From: a virus
Length of the DNA: 35,615 nt
Direction: 5' to 3' (one strand)
Virus record (IMG/VR): IMGVR_UViG_3300033567_000012
Coordinates: 1-35,615 of that record
A program made the translations under genes and the position numbers. This document shows, in pieces, positions 1 to 8,359 of this stretch. The notes beneath the pieces were generated by a model, which had not been told where the DNA came from, made no database searches, and saw only the letters and a program-made list of their open reading frames with translations. How positions within the stretch are numbered: position 1 is the stretch's first letter; the number at the start of each line of letters is the position of its first letter.

Positions 1-2
1 CC

Positions 3-476
3 ACAAACGGGTTTCGGCACAAAGGTTTGGCGGGCGTCTACAACCGGCCAACCCCTGGGACCATTGTGCAGACGAGAGGAACGCAGATAACCAAGGCGTT
101 CCTTGAAGGCAAGTCGACTGTGGATTATCAAGGTTGCTACCGTGGGCATGCGTTAGAGTTCGAGGCGAAGTCCACCAAGCAGGAGCACCGCTTCGACCTG
201 GACAACGTCCACCAGCATCAGATTGACCACCTGCGTGCGTGCAATGACCAGGGTGCTGTGTGCTTCGTCGTGCTGGAGTTTAGCACCAGGCGCGAGACAT
301 TCTACCTCCCGGCGAAGATGCTACTGCAAGCGTGGGACAAGGCTAGTTGCGGTGAGCGTAAGTCGCTGCCGTACACGGACATTGCGCTGATGTGCTACAT
401 GATAAACAGTGGACGCGGGGTACCTTTGGATTACTTAGAAGTGGTGGACAGGCTGCTCGATAAGGCGGTGGGGTAA
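3..476 (+). CDS. recU: Holliday junction resolvase RecU, 5' end cut by window edge
   Basis: RecU cuts four-way DNA junctions; phage copies resolve recombination and replication intermediates before packaging. The visible part carries the family core: a TVDYQGCYRG stretch followed by EFEAKST, the E-x-K nuclease motif, then a conserved HQHQIDHL helix and a VVLEF strand. The frame stays open to the left edge and reads through the first possible TTG (27), and the residues before it (KGLAGVYNRPTP) match the usual RecU N-terminal region. The true start is therefore outside the window and about 30-40 residues are missing. The stop at 474-476 lies one base before the next start, so the two genes are probably co-transcribed. 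Identification is firm. Confidence 0.9.
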   Translation, partial: TNGFRHKGLAGVYNRPTPGTIVQTRGTQITKAFLEGKSTVDYQGCYRGHALEFEAKSTKQEHRFDLDNVHQHQIDHLRACNDQGAVCFVVLEFSTRRETFYLPAKMLLQAWDKASCGERKSLPYTDIALMCYMINSGRGVPLDYLEVVDRLLDKAVG

Positions 477-477
477 G

Positions 478-1392
478 TTGGATTTACCAACAATGCCTGG
501 TGGTCGCACCGACTGGGACACGGTTGTGCGTGACTGGGCATCCGAGAATGAAATGAGTTTCCGAGATGCGATGGGCTGGCTCAGTAAGCGCGAAACGCTA
601 GAGATTGCCGTGGATATGCTGGGTTTGTCAATCTCGACCGGAGTTGACGAGTGGCCAGAAACGAGGCGCGTCGGGAAACAGGTGATGCTTTCGTTCGCCT
701 CTTTCCTTGACCATCGTGGATATCGAGTGCCGATAACAAATCTGAAGTTACCAACCGAGGAGGAAAACACAAATATGAAAACGTCACTGACAAGAGAGTT
801 GTACCTTGACGAAAGACGCGCAGGGAAGAACAGGACCGCAGTTCAAAGAGAATCAGGCCTCGGTCCATCGCAATTCTACCAACTCTTGCGCGATTGGGGA
901 CTGAAAGACACCACTGTCGAGGATGCGGAAATGAACAAGGTTGTTGTCGCAGAAATTGAGGTTGCCGCTACTCGGGCGGTTGTGGACGAACCAAGCCCAA
1001 GCGAAACAACATCCATCCAACGCGAAGATGCACCGGCGAAGCGGCTTGAACGAAAGGTGGGAATCACCGTGACAATCGACGAGCTACTTATGCGCCATTC
1101 ATTGGCCGCTGTCATCGATGACGTGCATCAGACGGCGGTGGACCATGGGTGGCACGACAAAGAAGTTTCGCTACCTGTACAGATTGCGCTCATCCACAGC
1201 GAGGTCTCAGAGGCTTTAGAGGCCGACCGCAAAGGTCACGGTGACGACAAGGTTGCTGAGGAATTGGCGGACGTGATTATCCGAGTGATGGATACGGCAG
1301 CCGCGCATAAGTTGCAGTTGGTTGAGGCGTTGTTTGCGAAGATGGAGCGGAATCGAGAGCGGGAGTATCGGCATGGAAACTTGGCGTATTGA
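478..1392 (+). CDS. HTH plus MazG-like NTP pyrophosphohydrolase
   Basis: The C-terminal ~90 residues (about 212-304) match the all-alpha MazG/dUTPase-like NTP pyrophosphohydrolases. IHSEVSEALEA supplies the E-x-x-E metal motif and EELADVIIRVMD the second (E-x-x-D) motif. Residues ~100-145 (KTSLTRELYLDERRAG...SQFYQLLRDWGLKD) look like a phage helix-turn-helix module. Residues 1-99 are not recognised. A strong GAGGAGG at 757-763 stands 11 nt before an in-frame ATG at 775, so a 205-residue HTH-MazG product may be made alone. Role by family: cleaning of non-canonical or excess nucleotides. The TTG start at 478 is the least certain part. Confidence 0.75.
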   Translation: MDLPTMPGGRTDWDTVVRDWASENEMSFRDAMGWLSKRETLEIAVDMLGLSISTGVDEWPETRRVGKQVMLSFASFLDHRGYRVPITNLKLPTEEENTNMKTSLTRELYLDERRAGKNRTAVQRESGLGPSQFYQLLRDWGLKDTTVEDAEMNKVVVAEIEVAATRAVVDEPSPSETTSIQREDAPAKRLERKVGITVTIDELLMRHSLAAVIDDVHQTAVDHGWHDKEVSLPVQIALIHSEVSEALEADRKGHGDDKVAEELADVIIRVMDTAAAHKLQLVEALFAKMERNREREYRHGNLAY

Positions 1393-1513
1393 CACGAAAA
1401 GATGTGAAAGTGTAACGAAAATGAACAAAAACGTGCAACTATCGGGAGCTGGCGTATTTACTGCGTCGCTTCCGTTTTTTTATGCCCCAAAATAGACATA
1501 GGGAGGTGATAAC
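1389..1513 (+). promoter_or_regulatory. Leader before the packaging genes; possible promoter
   Basis: The gap holds a perfect TTGACA (1389-1394, overlapping the end of the MazG-like gene), but only weak -10 candidates (TGTAAC or TAACGA) stand 16-18 bp downstream. It also holds one copy of the repeated GCGTCGCT motif (1463-1470), followed by a short T run, and a strong GGGAGGTGAT ribosome site (1501-1510). It may be where late transcription starts; the -10 is too poor to be sure. Confidence 0.3.
1463..1470 (+). repeat. Copy 1 of the GCGTCGCTAC border motif (8 of 10 bases)
   Basis: GCGTCGCT followed by TC instead of AC, preceded by TTTACT as at copy 2. It lies about 50 nt before the start of the small Cys-rich gene. 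Other intergenic copies are at 6130, 18159, 20749 and 29020. Confidence 0.5.
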
Positions 1514-1681
1514 ATGCCGAAACCATGTCAACTCGGCCACAACTGCGAATGGGGCCGCAAACAATCGACGGTCATCGTGTGTTCGATGCCACGATGCACC
1601 TTGGTTAAAGTGCCGAAGACCAGCAATCTATACCGCGACCGCATCACAGGCCGCAAAGTGACTGTAGCGCCGAAGACGTGA
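1514..1681 (+). CDS. Small Cys-rich protein, possible zinc-binding
   Basis: This is a 55-residue frame starting MPKPCQLGHNCEWGRKQ, with a near-perfect ribosome site GGGAGGTGAT four bases before the ATG. Four cysteines (C5, C11, C23, C28) and H9 form a C-x5-C...C-x4-C pattern that could bind one zinc ion. Small proteins of this shape are common just before terminase genes in Firmicutes phages. The function is unknown; HNH endonucleases often sit at this place, but no HNH motif is present. Support comes from the start signal and the Cys pattern. Confidence 0.6.
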   Translation: MPKPCQLGHNCEWGRKQSTVIVCSMPRCTLVKVPKTSNLYRDRITGRKVTVAPKT

Positions 1682-1821
1682 CGATTGTCGTGTCTTTGCC
1701 GGTGCAGTGATGTGCCTGAGAAACGTTTCAAGTTGTTGCAGTTGGTAGCCTCACCTAACAAGGAGGGCGTCGGGACAACGCACATGCCAGCTGCAGCACC
1801 TCCTTTGAGGAGATGAGGAAA
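1682..1821. other. Untranslated stretch before terS with inverted repeat
   Basis: 140 nt without a convincing gene. It contains AAGGAGG (1760-1766) and its complement CCTCCTT (1799-1805), able to pair across a 32-nt loop, and a CAGCTGCAG palindrome between them. A 43-codon frame from TTG 1685 exists but has no ribosome site. Its place directly upstream of terS fits a packaging start (pac/cos) or a control hairpin, which the sequence alone cannot decide. Confidence 0.3.
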
Positions 1822-2322
1822 ATGAAAAAACTGACGCCGAAGCAAAAGGCCTTCGTTGCTGAATATTTGATTGACTTAAACGCCGCGCGCGCTGCTAGAG
1901 ACGCTGGCTACTCTGCCAAGACGGCAAATGTGAAGGCCGCACAGTTGATGGCAAGCGTCCAGGTGCAAGCCGCGATACAAGAGGCTATGCAAGCGCGTGG
2001 TAAGCGTACAGAGGTAACGGCAGATGCGGTCTTGGCTCAGCTGGCTAAGATTGCGTTTGTGGATATAAAAGACATCGTGACTTGGGGTGTTGATGGAATC
2101 CATGTGCGCAACAGCGAAGACGTAGATGGCACCGTTCTCACCGAGGTTAGCGAGACGATGTCGGAAGGCGGCTGGACGAAGAAAGTAAAGCTTGCTGACC
2201 GAATGCGTGCGTTGGAGCTGCTTGGCAAGCATCTAGGGATGTTCACGGAGAAGCTAAAGGTGGACATTGATGTGTCGCTCGCGGACGTTCTTGCGAAGGC
2301 ATGGCAATCCAAGGATAGCTAA
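1822..2322 (+). CDS. terS: Terminase small subunit (TerS)
   Basis: The N-terminus MKKLTPKQKAFVAEYLIDLN...AARAARDAGYSAKTA is the typical start of the Terminase_2 family. It forms the DNA-binding helix-turn-helix that selects phage DNA for packaging, and later residues build the oligomer. Length (166 aa) is normal. An ATG at 1813 lies inside the ribosome site, so the ATG at 1822, nine bases after GAGGAG (1807-1812), is the better start. It is followed after 12 nt by the large subunit, the standard order. TerS recognises DNA near or inside its own gene in many phages. Confidence 0.88.
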   Translation: MKKLTPKQKAFVAEYLIDLNAARAARDAGYSAKTANVKAAQLMASVQVQAAIQEAMQARGKRTEVTADAVLAQLAKIAFVDIKDIVTWGVDGIHVRNSEDVDGTVLTEVSETMSEGGWTKKVKLADRMRALELLGKHLGMFTEKLKVDIDVSLADVLAKAWQSKDS

Positions 2323-2334
2323 GGGGGTGATTCC

Positions 2335-3776
2335 GTGTCCAAGGCGGATATGAGTGATATGGTGCAAGGCATGATTCGATACATTAAGGACCCCGTTGCA
2401 TTTGTGCGAGAGGTGTTACTTGCAGAACCAGACCCGTGGCAAGTCGAAGCCCTTAATGCAATTGCGGTCAGTCCACGTATATCAATCCGCGCTGGACACG
2501 GTTAGGTGTTGGCAAAACGGCTTTTGAGTCGTGGGTGATTCTGTGGTTTTTGTTCACGAGGCCATATCCTAAAATACCAACAACAGCTCCAACAAGGCAA
2601 CAGTTGCTTGACGTTCTATGGCCTGAGATTAGCAAGTGGATTAGCAACAGCCTCGTTCTTAAAAAGTATTTTGAATGGCAAAAAACCCGCGTCGTGATGA
2701 CGCAAGCGCCGGAACGATGGTTCGCAACAGCGCGGACCGCGAATAAACCTGAAAATTTGGCGGGATTCCACGAAGAACACATTCTGTTTGTTGTGGATGA
2801 GGCATCGGGTGTCAAGGATGAGATTTTCGAGGTTATCGAGGGCGCGCTCACGACGGCAGGCGCGAAACTCCTGATGTGCGGCAACCCCACTAAAACGAGC
2901 GGCGTATTTTACGACAGCTTTCACAGTGACCGCGACATGTACTGGACGGCAAAGGTGTCTTGCCTCGATAGTCCACGTGTAACCATAGAGTATGCTGAAC
3001 GCTTGGCTCGTAAGTATGGCAAGGATTCGGACGTCTACCGCGTGCGTGTGCTCGGAGAATTTCCGTCAAAGGAGCCTGACGTACTTATTCCGCTAGAACT
3101 CGTGGAGCAAGCAACCATGACGGATGTCACGGAAACAGATAGCCACGGTATACCGCGATACATCGGGCCGCTTGAAATTGGCGCTGACATCGCACGTTAT
3201 GGTGATGATGAGATTGTGTTCATACCGCGCATTGGGACACATGTTTTCGAGCCAGAGATACACCACAAACTCAGTGTTACCGAAACGGCAGGGAATCTCA
3301 TCCGGCTCGGCGCACGACTACTCGAAGAGCACCATCGGACTGTGATATCCATCAAAATTGACGTCGGTTCAATGGGTGCGGGAGTTGTCGATATCCTCGT
3401 GGACGAAACAAAAAACCTAGCAGGACAATGGTCTATCGTGCCGGTTAATTTTGGTGGTGCAGGAGACGATGAGCACGACGACTTGGCAACCATCATGTGG
3501 GATAACGTGCGTCAGTTGCTAAACGCACACGAATTACACTTGCCAGATGACGACGAGCTCGTTGGACAGTTGAGCACTCGCAAGTATCGAGTTACCGCTA
3601 AAGGTAAGCTGCGCATCGAACGAAAGGACGACTATAAAAAACGCCATCATATCAGTCCTGACCGCGCTGATGCACTCGTGCTGTGCTTGTATGATGGCGG
3701 CGTGGATACAAGGCAACTATTGCAGACCGTCAAGGTCAAGCCGGTCACATCAGGCATCCGCACGAAACGATTCTAA
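2335..3776 (+). CDS. terL: Terminase large subunit (TerL), frame broken at the P-loop
   Basis: TerL is the ATPase-nuclease motor that cuts and packages DNA. It starts at GTG 2335 after AAGGGGGTGA and reads ...VSPRISIRAGHG, then meets a TAG at 2503. The protein continues in another frame as VGKTAFESWVILWFL, so the Walker A motif GHG-VGKT is split. Five bases (TAGGT, 2503-2507) are extra relative to that motif; a -1 shift, giving GHGLGVGKT, also restores the frame. Downstream parts are intact: Walker B LFVVDEAS, coupling motif CGNPT, and nuclease acidic residues in GADIARYGDD, KIDVGSMG and DRADAL. Cause could be mutation, sequence error or recoding. Confidence 0.85.
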
Positions 3777-3788
3777 GGAGGTGGTCAT

Positions 3789-6098
3789 GTGGGCGTAAAA
3801 GATGCGTGGAAAGCGTTGTTCCAAGGTGAGCGAGCGCCGAAAAACTCACCCATGCGCGGCGAAGTCGGTATGACAGGCAACAAAATGTTTTCGGGGTTAC
3901 CAATGGACGAGTATAATCCCGACTTGGCGTTTCCAAAGTCGATAGAAGTCTACGACCAGATGCGGCGGTCAGATGGGCAGATTGGCGCCGTCCTCAATGC
4001 AATCAAGCTGCCGATACGCTCGGCGAAGTGGTATGTCGAGCCTAATGAGGATGCGAAGGATGAAAAATTGGCTGAGCAGATTGCGGAGTTCATTGAGGAC
4101 AACTTGATGGGCGGAATGGCTTACAGTTGGGACGACCACCTGCGTGAGGCATTGTTGATGCTGGACTTTGGATTCTCGGTATTCGAGAAGGTGTACAAGT
4201 TTGACACGTGGCAGAATAAGCCGGTGATTATGCTAGACAAGTATGCACCCCGTGTTGCTCCGTCTATCTGGAGGTTTCCACAAGACGAAGAGACTGGCGA
4301 CGTTGTTGCGGTCGAACAACTCAACTACTACACAGGCCAGTTGTTTTCAATCCCGCTGACAAAGTGTCGTCTCTACACGTACAACCGCGAGGGTGACAAT
4401 CCAGCAGGGATTAGTCTGTTACGCCAGGCGTACAAGCACTGGTACTACAAGGATTCGCTCTACCGCATCATGGCGGTCGGAGTGGAAAAATCACTGGTGG
4501 GTACACCTTACGCGACGATGCCAAAAGGTGCGTCTGAGCAGGACAAGAACTCGGTTCTCGCTGTTATATCGGCGATTCGCTCAGCTGAAGAGGCAGGTTT
4601 CACGATTCCTGAAGGCGTCATCCTCGGGATGCTTGAAGGTACGAAGAACGCAGTCGATGCCATGCCGCTGATGGAGCACCATGACACACTGATTGCGCGG
4701 TCGGTGCTCGGCCAGTTTCTCAACCTAGGTACCATGTCGTCAGCATCCGGTGGCAGTTTTGCGCTCGGTCAAACACAAGTCAGTCTGTTTTTGCAAGGGT
4801 TGGAAGCTATCGCAAACTATATCCAAGGCGAGATTCAGCACGACATTGAGCAACTCGTGGAATGGAACTTCGGCAAAGATGCGCCGGTACCACAACTCAA
4901 ACACGGTCTCATCACGATTGAGAGTGTATCCGAACGTATGACAGCGATTGCCGCTCTTGGTGCTGGTCACTTGGTCAATCCCGATGAATCGCTGGAGAAT
5001 TATCTGCGTAGCCTCATGGGATTGCCGCCGATTACGAAAGCGACGCTCGACAACCAGTTGCTATTGCCTGCTAACCGCTATGAGCCGGAGATTATTCCGA
5101 ACAAACCGCTTACACCACAAATGGCCGCTGACGCCGCGAAGGCACAAGCACAAGCCAAAGCACCAGGCATCATACCGGGTGCCACGGCTATCAAAGCTAG
5201 TGAGAGCGACACAGGTTTCACGTTCGCTGATGACGGTCCCAAAACGACTGGAGGCGGCCAACCACCGGCGCAAACGGGGAAGTGGAAGCGGGAACTCACT
5301 GCGCTCGAAAGCGAAGACATGCTTGTGCGGCTCAGCAAGGAATGGCAAGAGCACGAAAGCCAGTGGCAGTCACGTCTCGCGACACAGCAACAAACAGCTG
5401 CCAAGGACCTCGTTGACCAGGTGCGCCAAGTCGTCATGGCCCACACGAACAAGTTGATGCAGATGAACGATGTCAACAGCCTTAAAGTTCCGGTGGATAT
5501 GCAAGCCAAATACCAACAACAGATTGAGCAGTTGCTCACGCAATCCTATGAGACCGGCACAAACAGCACGGCTGCAGAACTCGGCACAACCAGTCCAACG
5601 GCCATCGATGCGGAGGTAACCGCACTCATCTCGGCAAAGGCGCAGTTGCTGGCGGGGGTGCAACTCGGCAAGCTCACAGATGGCGTGAAGTTTGCGGTTA
5701 TCGACCAACTAACACGGAACCACGCGGTTGGCGAAGTCGTCACAGCTGCACGACAGGCTGCGGCCACATTTATCGACGGCAACGACTTGAAGACTAGCGG
5801 TATGGTGTCGATTGGCGAGGCTCTGAACATCGGGCGCGGAGTTACGGCGAAAGCGGTAGGCGTCAAAGGTGCGCAGTGGTCGGCGGTACTGGATGACCAC
5901 ACATGTCCGCTGTGTGAATCGCTAGATGGCAAGAATATAAGCGCCGAGAACAAGGACTTTGATATTTTTAGGCCACCGCTTCACATCGGTTGCAGATGCA
6001 TCTTGGTATATATTGGAAGCAACAATACTGGTGAAGTGTACAACTGGGTGACACCGAGTCCGGAACTCGTGAAAAAGTATGGTCACCTCGTAAGTTAA
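3789..6098 (+). CDS. Portal protein (DUF935/Mu gp29 type) fused to a minor head (Mu gpF type) domain
   Basis: Residues ~20-430 resemble Mu gp29-type portals (DPDGQ-like RRSDGQIGAVLNAIKLPIRSAKWYVEP, then SVFEKVYKF). The portal is the ring at one capsid vertex through which DNA passes. Residues ~680-769 match the C-terminal Mu gpF/SPP1 gp7 domain: WSAVLDDHTCPLCESLDG...HIGCRC, with C706, C709, C735 and C737 placed to bind zinc. In many phages these are two genes; here one 769-residue frame carries both, joined by an Ala/Gln-rich linker. The start is GTG at 3789: AAGGAGGTGG (3776-3785) precedes it, and the ATG two bases earlier runs into a stop. Confidence 0.85.
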   Translation: MGVKDAWKALFQGERAPKNSPMRGEVGMTGNKMFSGLPMDEYNPDLAFPKSIEVYDQMRRSDGQIGAVLNAIKLPIRSAKWYVEPNEDAKDEKLAEQIAEFIEDNLMGGMAYSWDDHLREALLMLDFGFSVFEKVYKFDTWQNKPVIMLDKYAPRVAPSIWRFPQDEETGDVVAVEQLNYYTGQLFSIPLTKCRLYTYNREGDNPAGISLLRQAYKHWYYKDSLYRIMAVGVEKSLVGTPYATMPKGASEQDKNSVLAVISAIRSAEEAGFTIPEGVILGMLEGTKNAVDAMPLMEHHDTLIARSVLGQFLNLGTMSSASGGSFALGQTQVSLFLQGLEAIANYIQGEIQHDIEQLVEWNFGKDAPVPQLKHGLITIESVSERMTAIAALGAGHLVNPDESLENYLRSLMGLPPITKATLDNQLLLPANRYEPEIIPNKPLTPQMAADAAKAQAQAKAPGIIPGATAIKASESDTGFTFADDGPKTTGGGQPPAQTGKWKRELTALESEDMLVRLSKEWQEHESQWQSRLATQQQTAAKDLVDQVRQVVMAHTNKLMQMNDVNSLKVPVDMQAKYQQQIEQLLTQSYETGTNSTAAELGTTSPTAIDAEVTALISAKAQLLAGVQLGKLTDGVKFAVIDQLTRNHAVGEVVTAARQAAATFIDGNDLKTSGMVSIGEALNIGRGVTAKAVGVKGAQWSAVLDDHTCPLCESLDGKNISAENKDFDIFRPPLHIGCRCILVYIGSNNTGEVYNWVTPSPELVKKYGHLVS

Positions 6099-6126
6099 GC
6101 CTCCATTCGGGGGCTTTTTTCTTTTT
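6097..6126 (+). terminator. Rho-independent terminator after the portal gene
   Basis: GCCTCC (6099-6104), loop ATTC, GGGGGC (6109-6114), then TTTTTTCTTTTT. The stem has one G-T pair. It would stop or reduce transcription between portal and protease genes. Confidence 0.8.
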
Positions 6127-6129
6127 ACT

Positions 6130-6139
6130 GCGTCGCTAC
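6130..6139 (+). repeat. Copy 2 of the GCGTCGCTAC border motif
   Basis: Exact 10-mer directly after the T run of the portal terminator and 50 nt before the next gene. It is preceded by TTTACT, as is copy 1. Confidence 0.55.
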
Positions 6140-6189
6140 GGTTTCGACGGCGATTTATGATACCAGCAGAAGGTAAAGGGGGTGGACGT

Positions 6190-7746
6190 GTGGCACATGG
6201 GATGATTGACCTCGCGCAATTTGCGGAGAGCGCAAGTGGCGAGAGCTGGATTCAGATTATGAAAACAGGCAATTGGCAACATCCGAAGCTGAAGGAAGTT
6301 GCAATAACAAATAAAGACCTCGCACAGTTCAAGGACAACTTCGATAAACGCGTGCGCGGTGTCGATTTAGCTGTAGACGTATCGCATAATCCCGATGCCG
6401 GTGCAACAGGGTGGTTCAAAGAACTTAAAGTTGACGGCGACAAGCTGATGGCGAAAGTTGACTGGACTGAAGAAGGCGCTCAACTGGTGAAGTCGGGTAA
6501 ATATCGCTACTTCTCGCCTGAGTTTATGTTCCAATGGACTGACCCAGCGACGAAACAGACCCACAACAATGTCATGCTTGGTGGAGCGCTTACCAACAGG
6601 CCGTTCCTGAAGGACATGGAGCCGATTGCCTTCAGCGAATCGGGCATGGGCACCGTGTGGATGTCGGACGACGAAAGCATGGCAAATCCACAACACTATG
6701 CGTCGAGCGTAAAGCATGACGACGGCACGCACTACGACCCTGACGGCGATGGTGACGACGACAGCACAACGGATCCTCGTGCAAATCCGGACTGGATGTC
6801 CGACGTGAAGATGGGTGCGACTGCATGGCCGGAGCACACCGCCCAACAAGCGGAACTCGCGAAGGCTGGCGTAAACAAAGCAGACGCAGACAAGAAGTTT
6901 GCTGCGTTCCAGAAAGTTCATCCGATGCCTGGTCACAAGTCAGTGCAGATGTCTGAGCCGGTTGTTACCAACTCGCATAAGACACCACCGAAAGGCAAGC
7001 CGCAGAACCGTGACCTATACGCTGACCCTGACAACTACAAGTACCCGATTGACGCCAAGCACGTACATGCGGCCGTTAGCTACTACAACCAGGGTGGTAT
7101 GCAGTCAAAGGGTGGATACAGCGACGGCCAGTGGTCATCCGTTGGTAGTCGGATTGCGAAGGCCGCTGGTGATGGATACAGCCTCAAGGGTGGCAAAATC
7201 GAAACGCCGTCAACTCACGAAATGAGCGAAGCGGTGTATGACCCGGAGGCGAATCCCGATGACGGCATATCGACGCCGCACAAAACGGATGACACCAACG
7301 CCGGGAAATTTACAGATGGAGGTGGCAAAATGCCAGGCGAAAACGTTGTAACGATGGCCGAGTTTCAAGCGGCTCAAGCAAAGATTCAATTGCTGGAGAC
7401 CGAGAACCGCCAAGTCAAGATGACTGAAAAGGTGCGCAGTTGGATGTTTGACGAGAGCACCAAAACAGGCAAGATTGCACCAGCTCAGCACGACAAGACT
7501 GTCGAGATGCTCATGGGTATGTCGGAAGAGCAAGTGGCCGCATTTAGCGAGTTTATGGCGCAGGCACCAGCGGCAATCAGTTTTGGTGAGCACGGAACAT
7601 CTGCGGATGTCACTGCACGCATGAAGGAAACTGGTGGCGACAAGTCAGACCAAGTCGTGAAGCTGGCTGAGAAGAAGATGCGCGATGACCACATGGAGTG
7701 GAAAGAAGCGTTCATCGAGGCTTCGGACGAACTGGGGGTGAAGTAA
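6190..7746 (+). CDS. Head maturation protease/scaffold with inserted domain
   Basis: The first ~170 residues resemble Mu gpI-type prohead proteases (SWIQIMKTGNW...VDVSHNPDAGATGWFKEL, then KYRYFSPEF and a LTNRPFLKDMEPIAFSE end). The C-terminal ~130 residues are charged and helical, as in scaffolding parts. Between them lies an acidic DPDGDGDDD stretch, a WPEHTAQQAELAKAG segment, and a module rich in YADPDNYKYPIDAKHVHAAVSYYN and YSLKGGK that is known from other phage protease genes and has an unknown job. The GTG at 6190 follows AAAGGGGGTGG (6174-6184); the ATG at 6157 would place this site inside the gene. The order protease-decoration-capsid supports the call. Confidence 0.8.
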   Translation: MAHGMIDLAQFAESASGESWIQIMKTGNWQHPKLKEVAITNKDLAQFKDNFDKRVRGVDLAVDVSHNPDAGATGWFKELKVDGDKLMAKVDWTEEGAQLVKSGKYRYFSPEFMFQWTDPATKQTHNNVMLGGALTNRPFLKDMEPIAFSESGMGTVWMSDDESMANPQHYASSVKHDDGTHYDPDGDGDDDSTTDPRANPDWMSDVKMGATAWPEHTAQQAELAKAGVNKADADKKFAAFQKVHPMPGHKSVQMSEPVVTNSHKTPPKGKPQNRDLYADPDNYKYPIDAKHVHAAVSYYNQGGMQSKGGYSDGQWSSVGSRIAKAAGDGYSLKGGKIETPSTHEMSEAVYDPEANPDDGISTPHKTDDTNAGKFTDGGGKMPGENVVTMAEFQAAQAKIQLLETENRQVKMTEKVRSWMFDESTKTGKIAPAQHDKTVEMLMGMSEEQVAAFSEFMAQAPAAISFGEHGTSADVTARMKETGGDKSDQVVKLAEKKMRDDHMEWKEAFIEASDELGVK

Positions 7747-8328
7747 TTGTACACAGGAATCAAAGGAGCACAGCAGGTACTTGTTGAGACGCTTATCGCT
7801 GACGCGGCGGTGAACCAGTTTCAAGCAATCGTACAAAGTAATACGGACTACCACGGCACGAATCCGGCCGGCGCAAACGCAAGTGGATTCGTCGGCATCA
7901 CGCTCGATGCTGCTGCAGCTGGTGACAGTGTGCCGGTTGTCATGCTCGGTACTGCGTGGTGTACGGCTGCTGGCGTGATTACGTCTGGCCAGTACGTTAG
8001 TATCGCAAACGCAACGGGCCAAGTGGGAGCTGGCGGCAGCAATGTGATCGGTATCGCGTTGAGCACCACAGCTGCAGCTGGTGATTATGTGTTGGTGTAT
8101 ATCTCGCCATCGCCTGGTGCGTCCGACCTGAAAAAAGTTTCCGGTACCACAAACGCGACCCCGGCAACACAAGATGCCTACGCGCATGGGCTTGGTTACA
8201 TTCCTAACACCGTACTCATCACACCTAAAGGTGACGGCATTGTGTACGAATCAGCCACAGCTGACGCAACAAACATTTACGTGTCGGCCTCTGTTGCGTC
8301 TATCAGTTTTGACGCTTACGTCGGCTAA
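7747..8328 (+). CDS. Capsid decoration (DUF2190-like) protein with added C-terminal domain
   Basis: Residues 1-125 are rich in Ala, Gly and beta-forming residues with a repeating pattern of ...GDSVPVVMLGTAWCTAAGVITSGQYVSIAN..., as in DUF2190-type head decoration proteins that bind the outside of the capsid. The last ~60 residues (HGLGYIPNTVLITPKGDGIVYE...) resemble a small beta-sandwich found at the ends of tail and head fibres, so the protein may display an exposed domain. The TTG start lies directly after the protease stop, with GGGGGTGAAG as ribosome site. Its place just before the capsid gene is the usual one. The family assignment rests on pattern and position. Confidence 0.65.
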   Translation: MYTGIKGAQQVLVETLIADAAVNQFQAIVQSNTDYHGTNPAGANASGFVGITLDAAAAGDSVPVVMLGTAWCTAAGVITSGQYVSIANATGQVGAGGSNVIGIALSTTAAAGDYVLVYISPSPGASDLKKVSGTTNATPATQDAYAHGLGYIPNTVLITPKGDGIVYESATADATNIYVSASVASISFDAYVG

Positions 8329-8359
8329 TAAAACTATCTGAAAGCAGAGGTGAGTTAGG

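Noticed and set aside
1685-1816. 43-codon frame (from TTG 1685) in phase after the Cys-rich gene
   Set aside because: No ribosome site. Stop read-through is possible but nothing supports it.
4948-5457. 169-residue forward frame inside the portal gene
   Set aside because: Overlaps the well-supported portal frame, very rich in Arg/Ser from shifted codons, no start signal.
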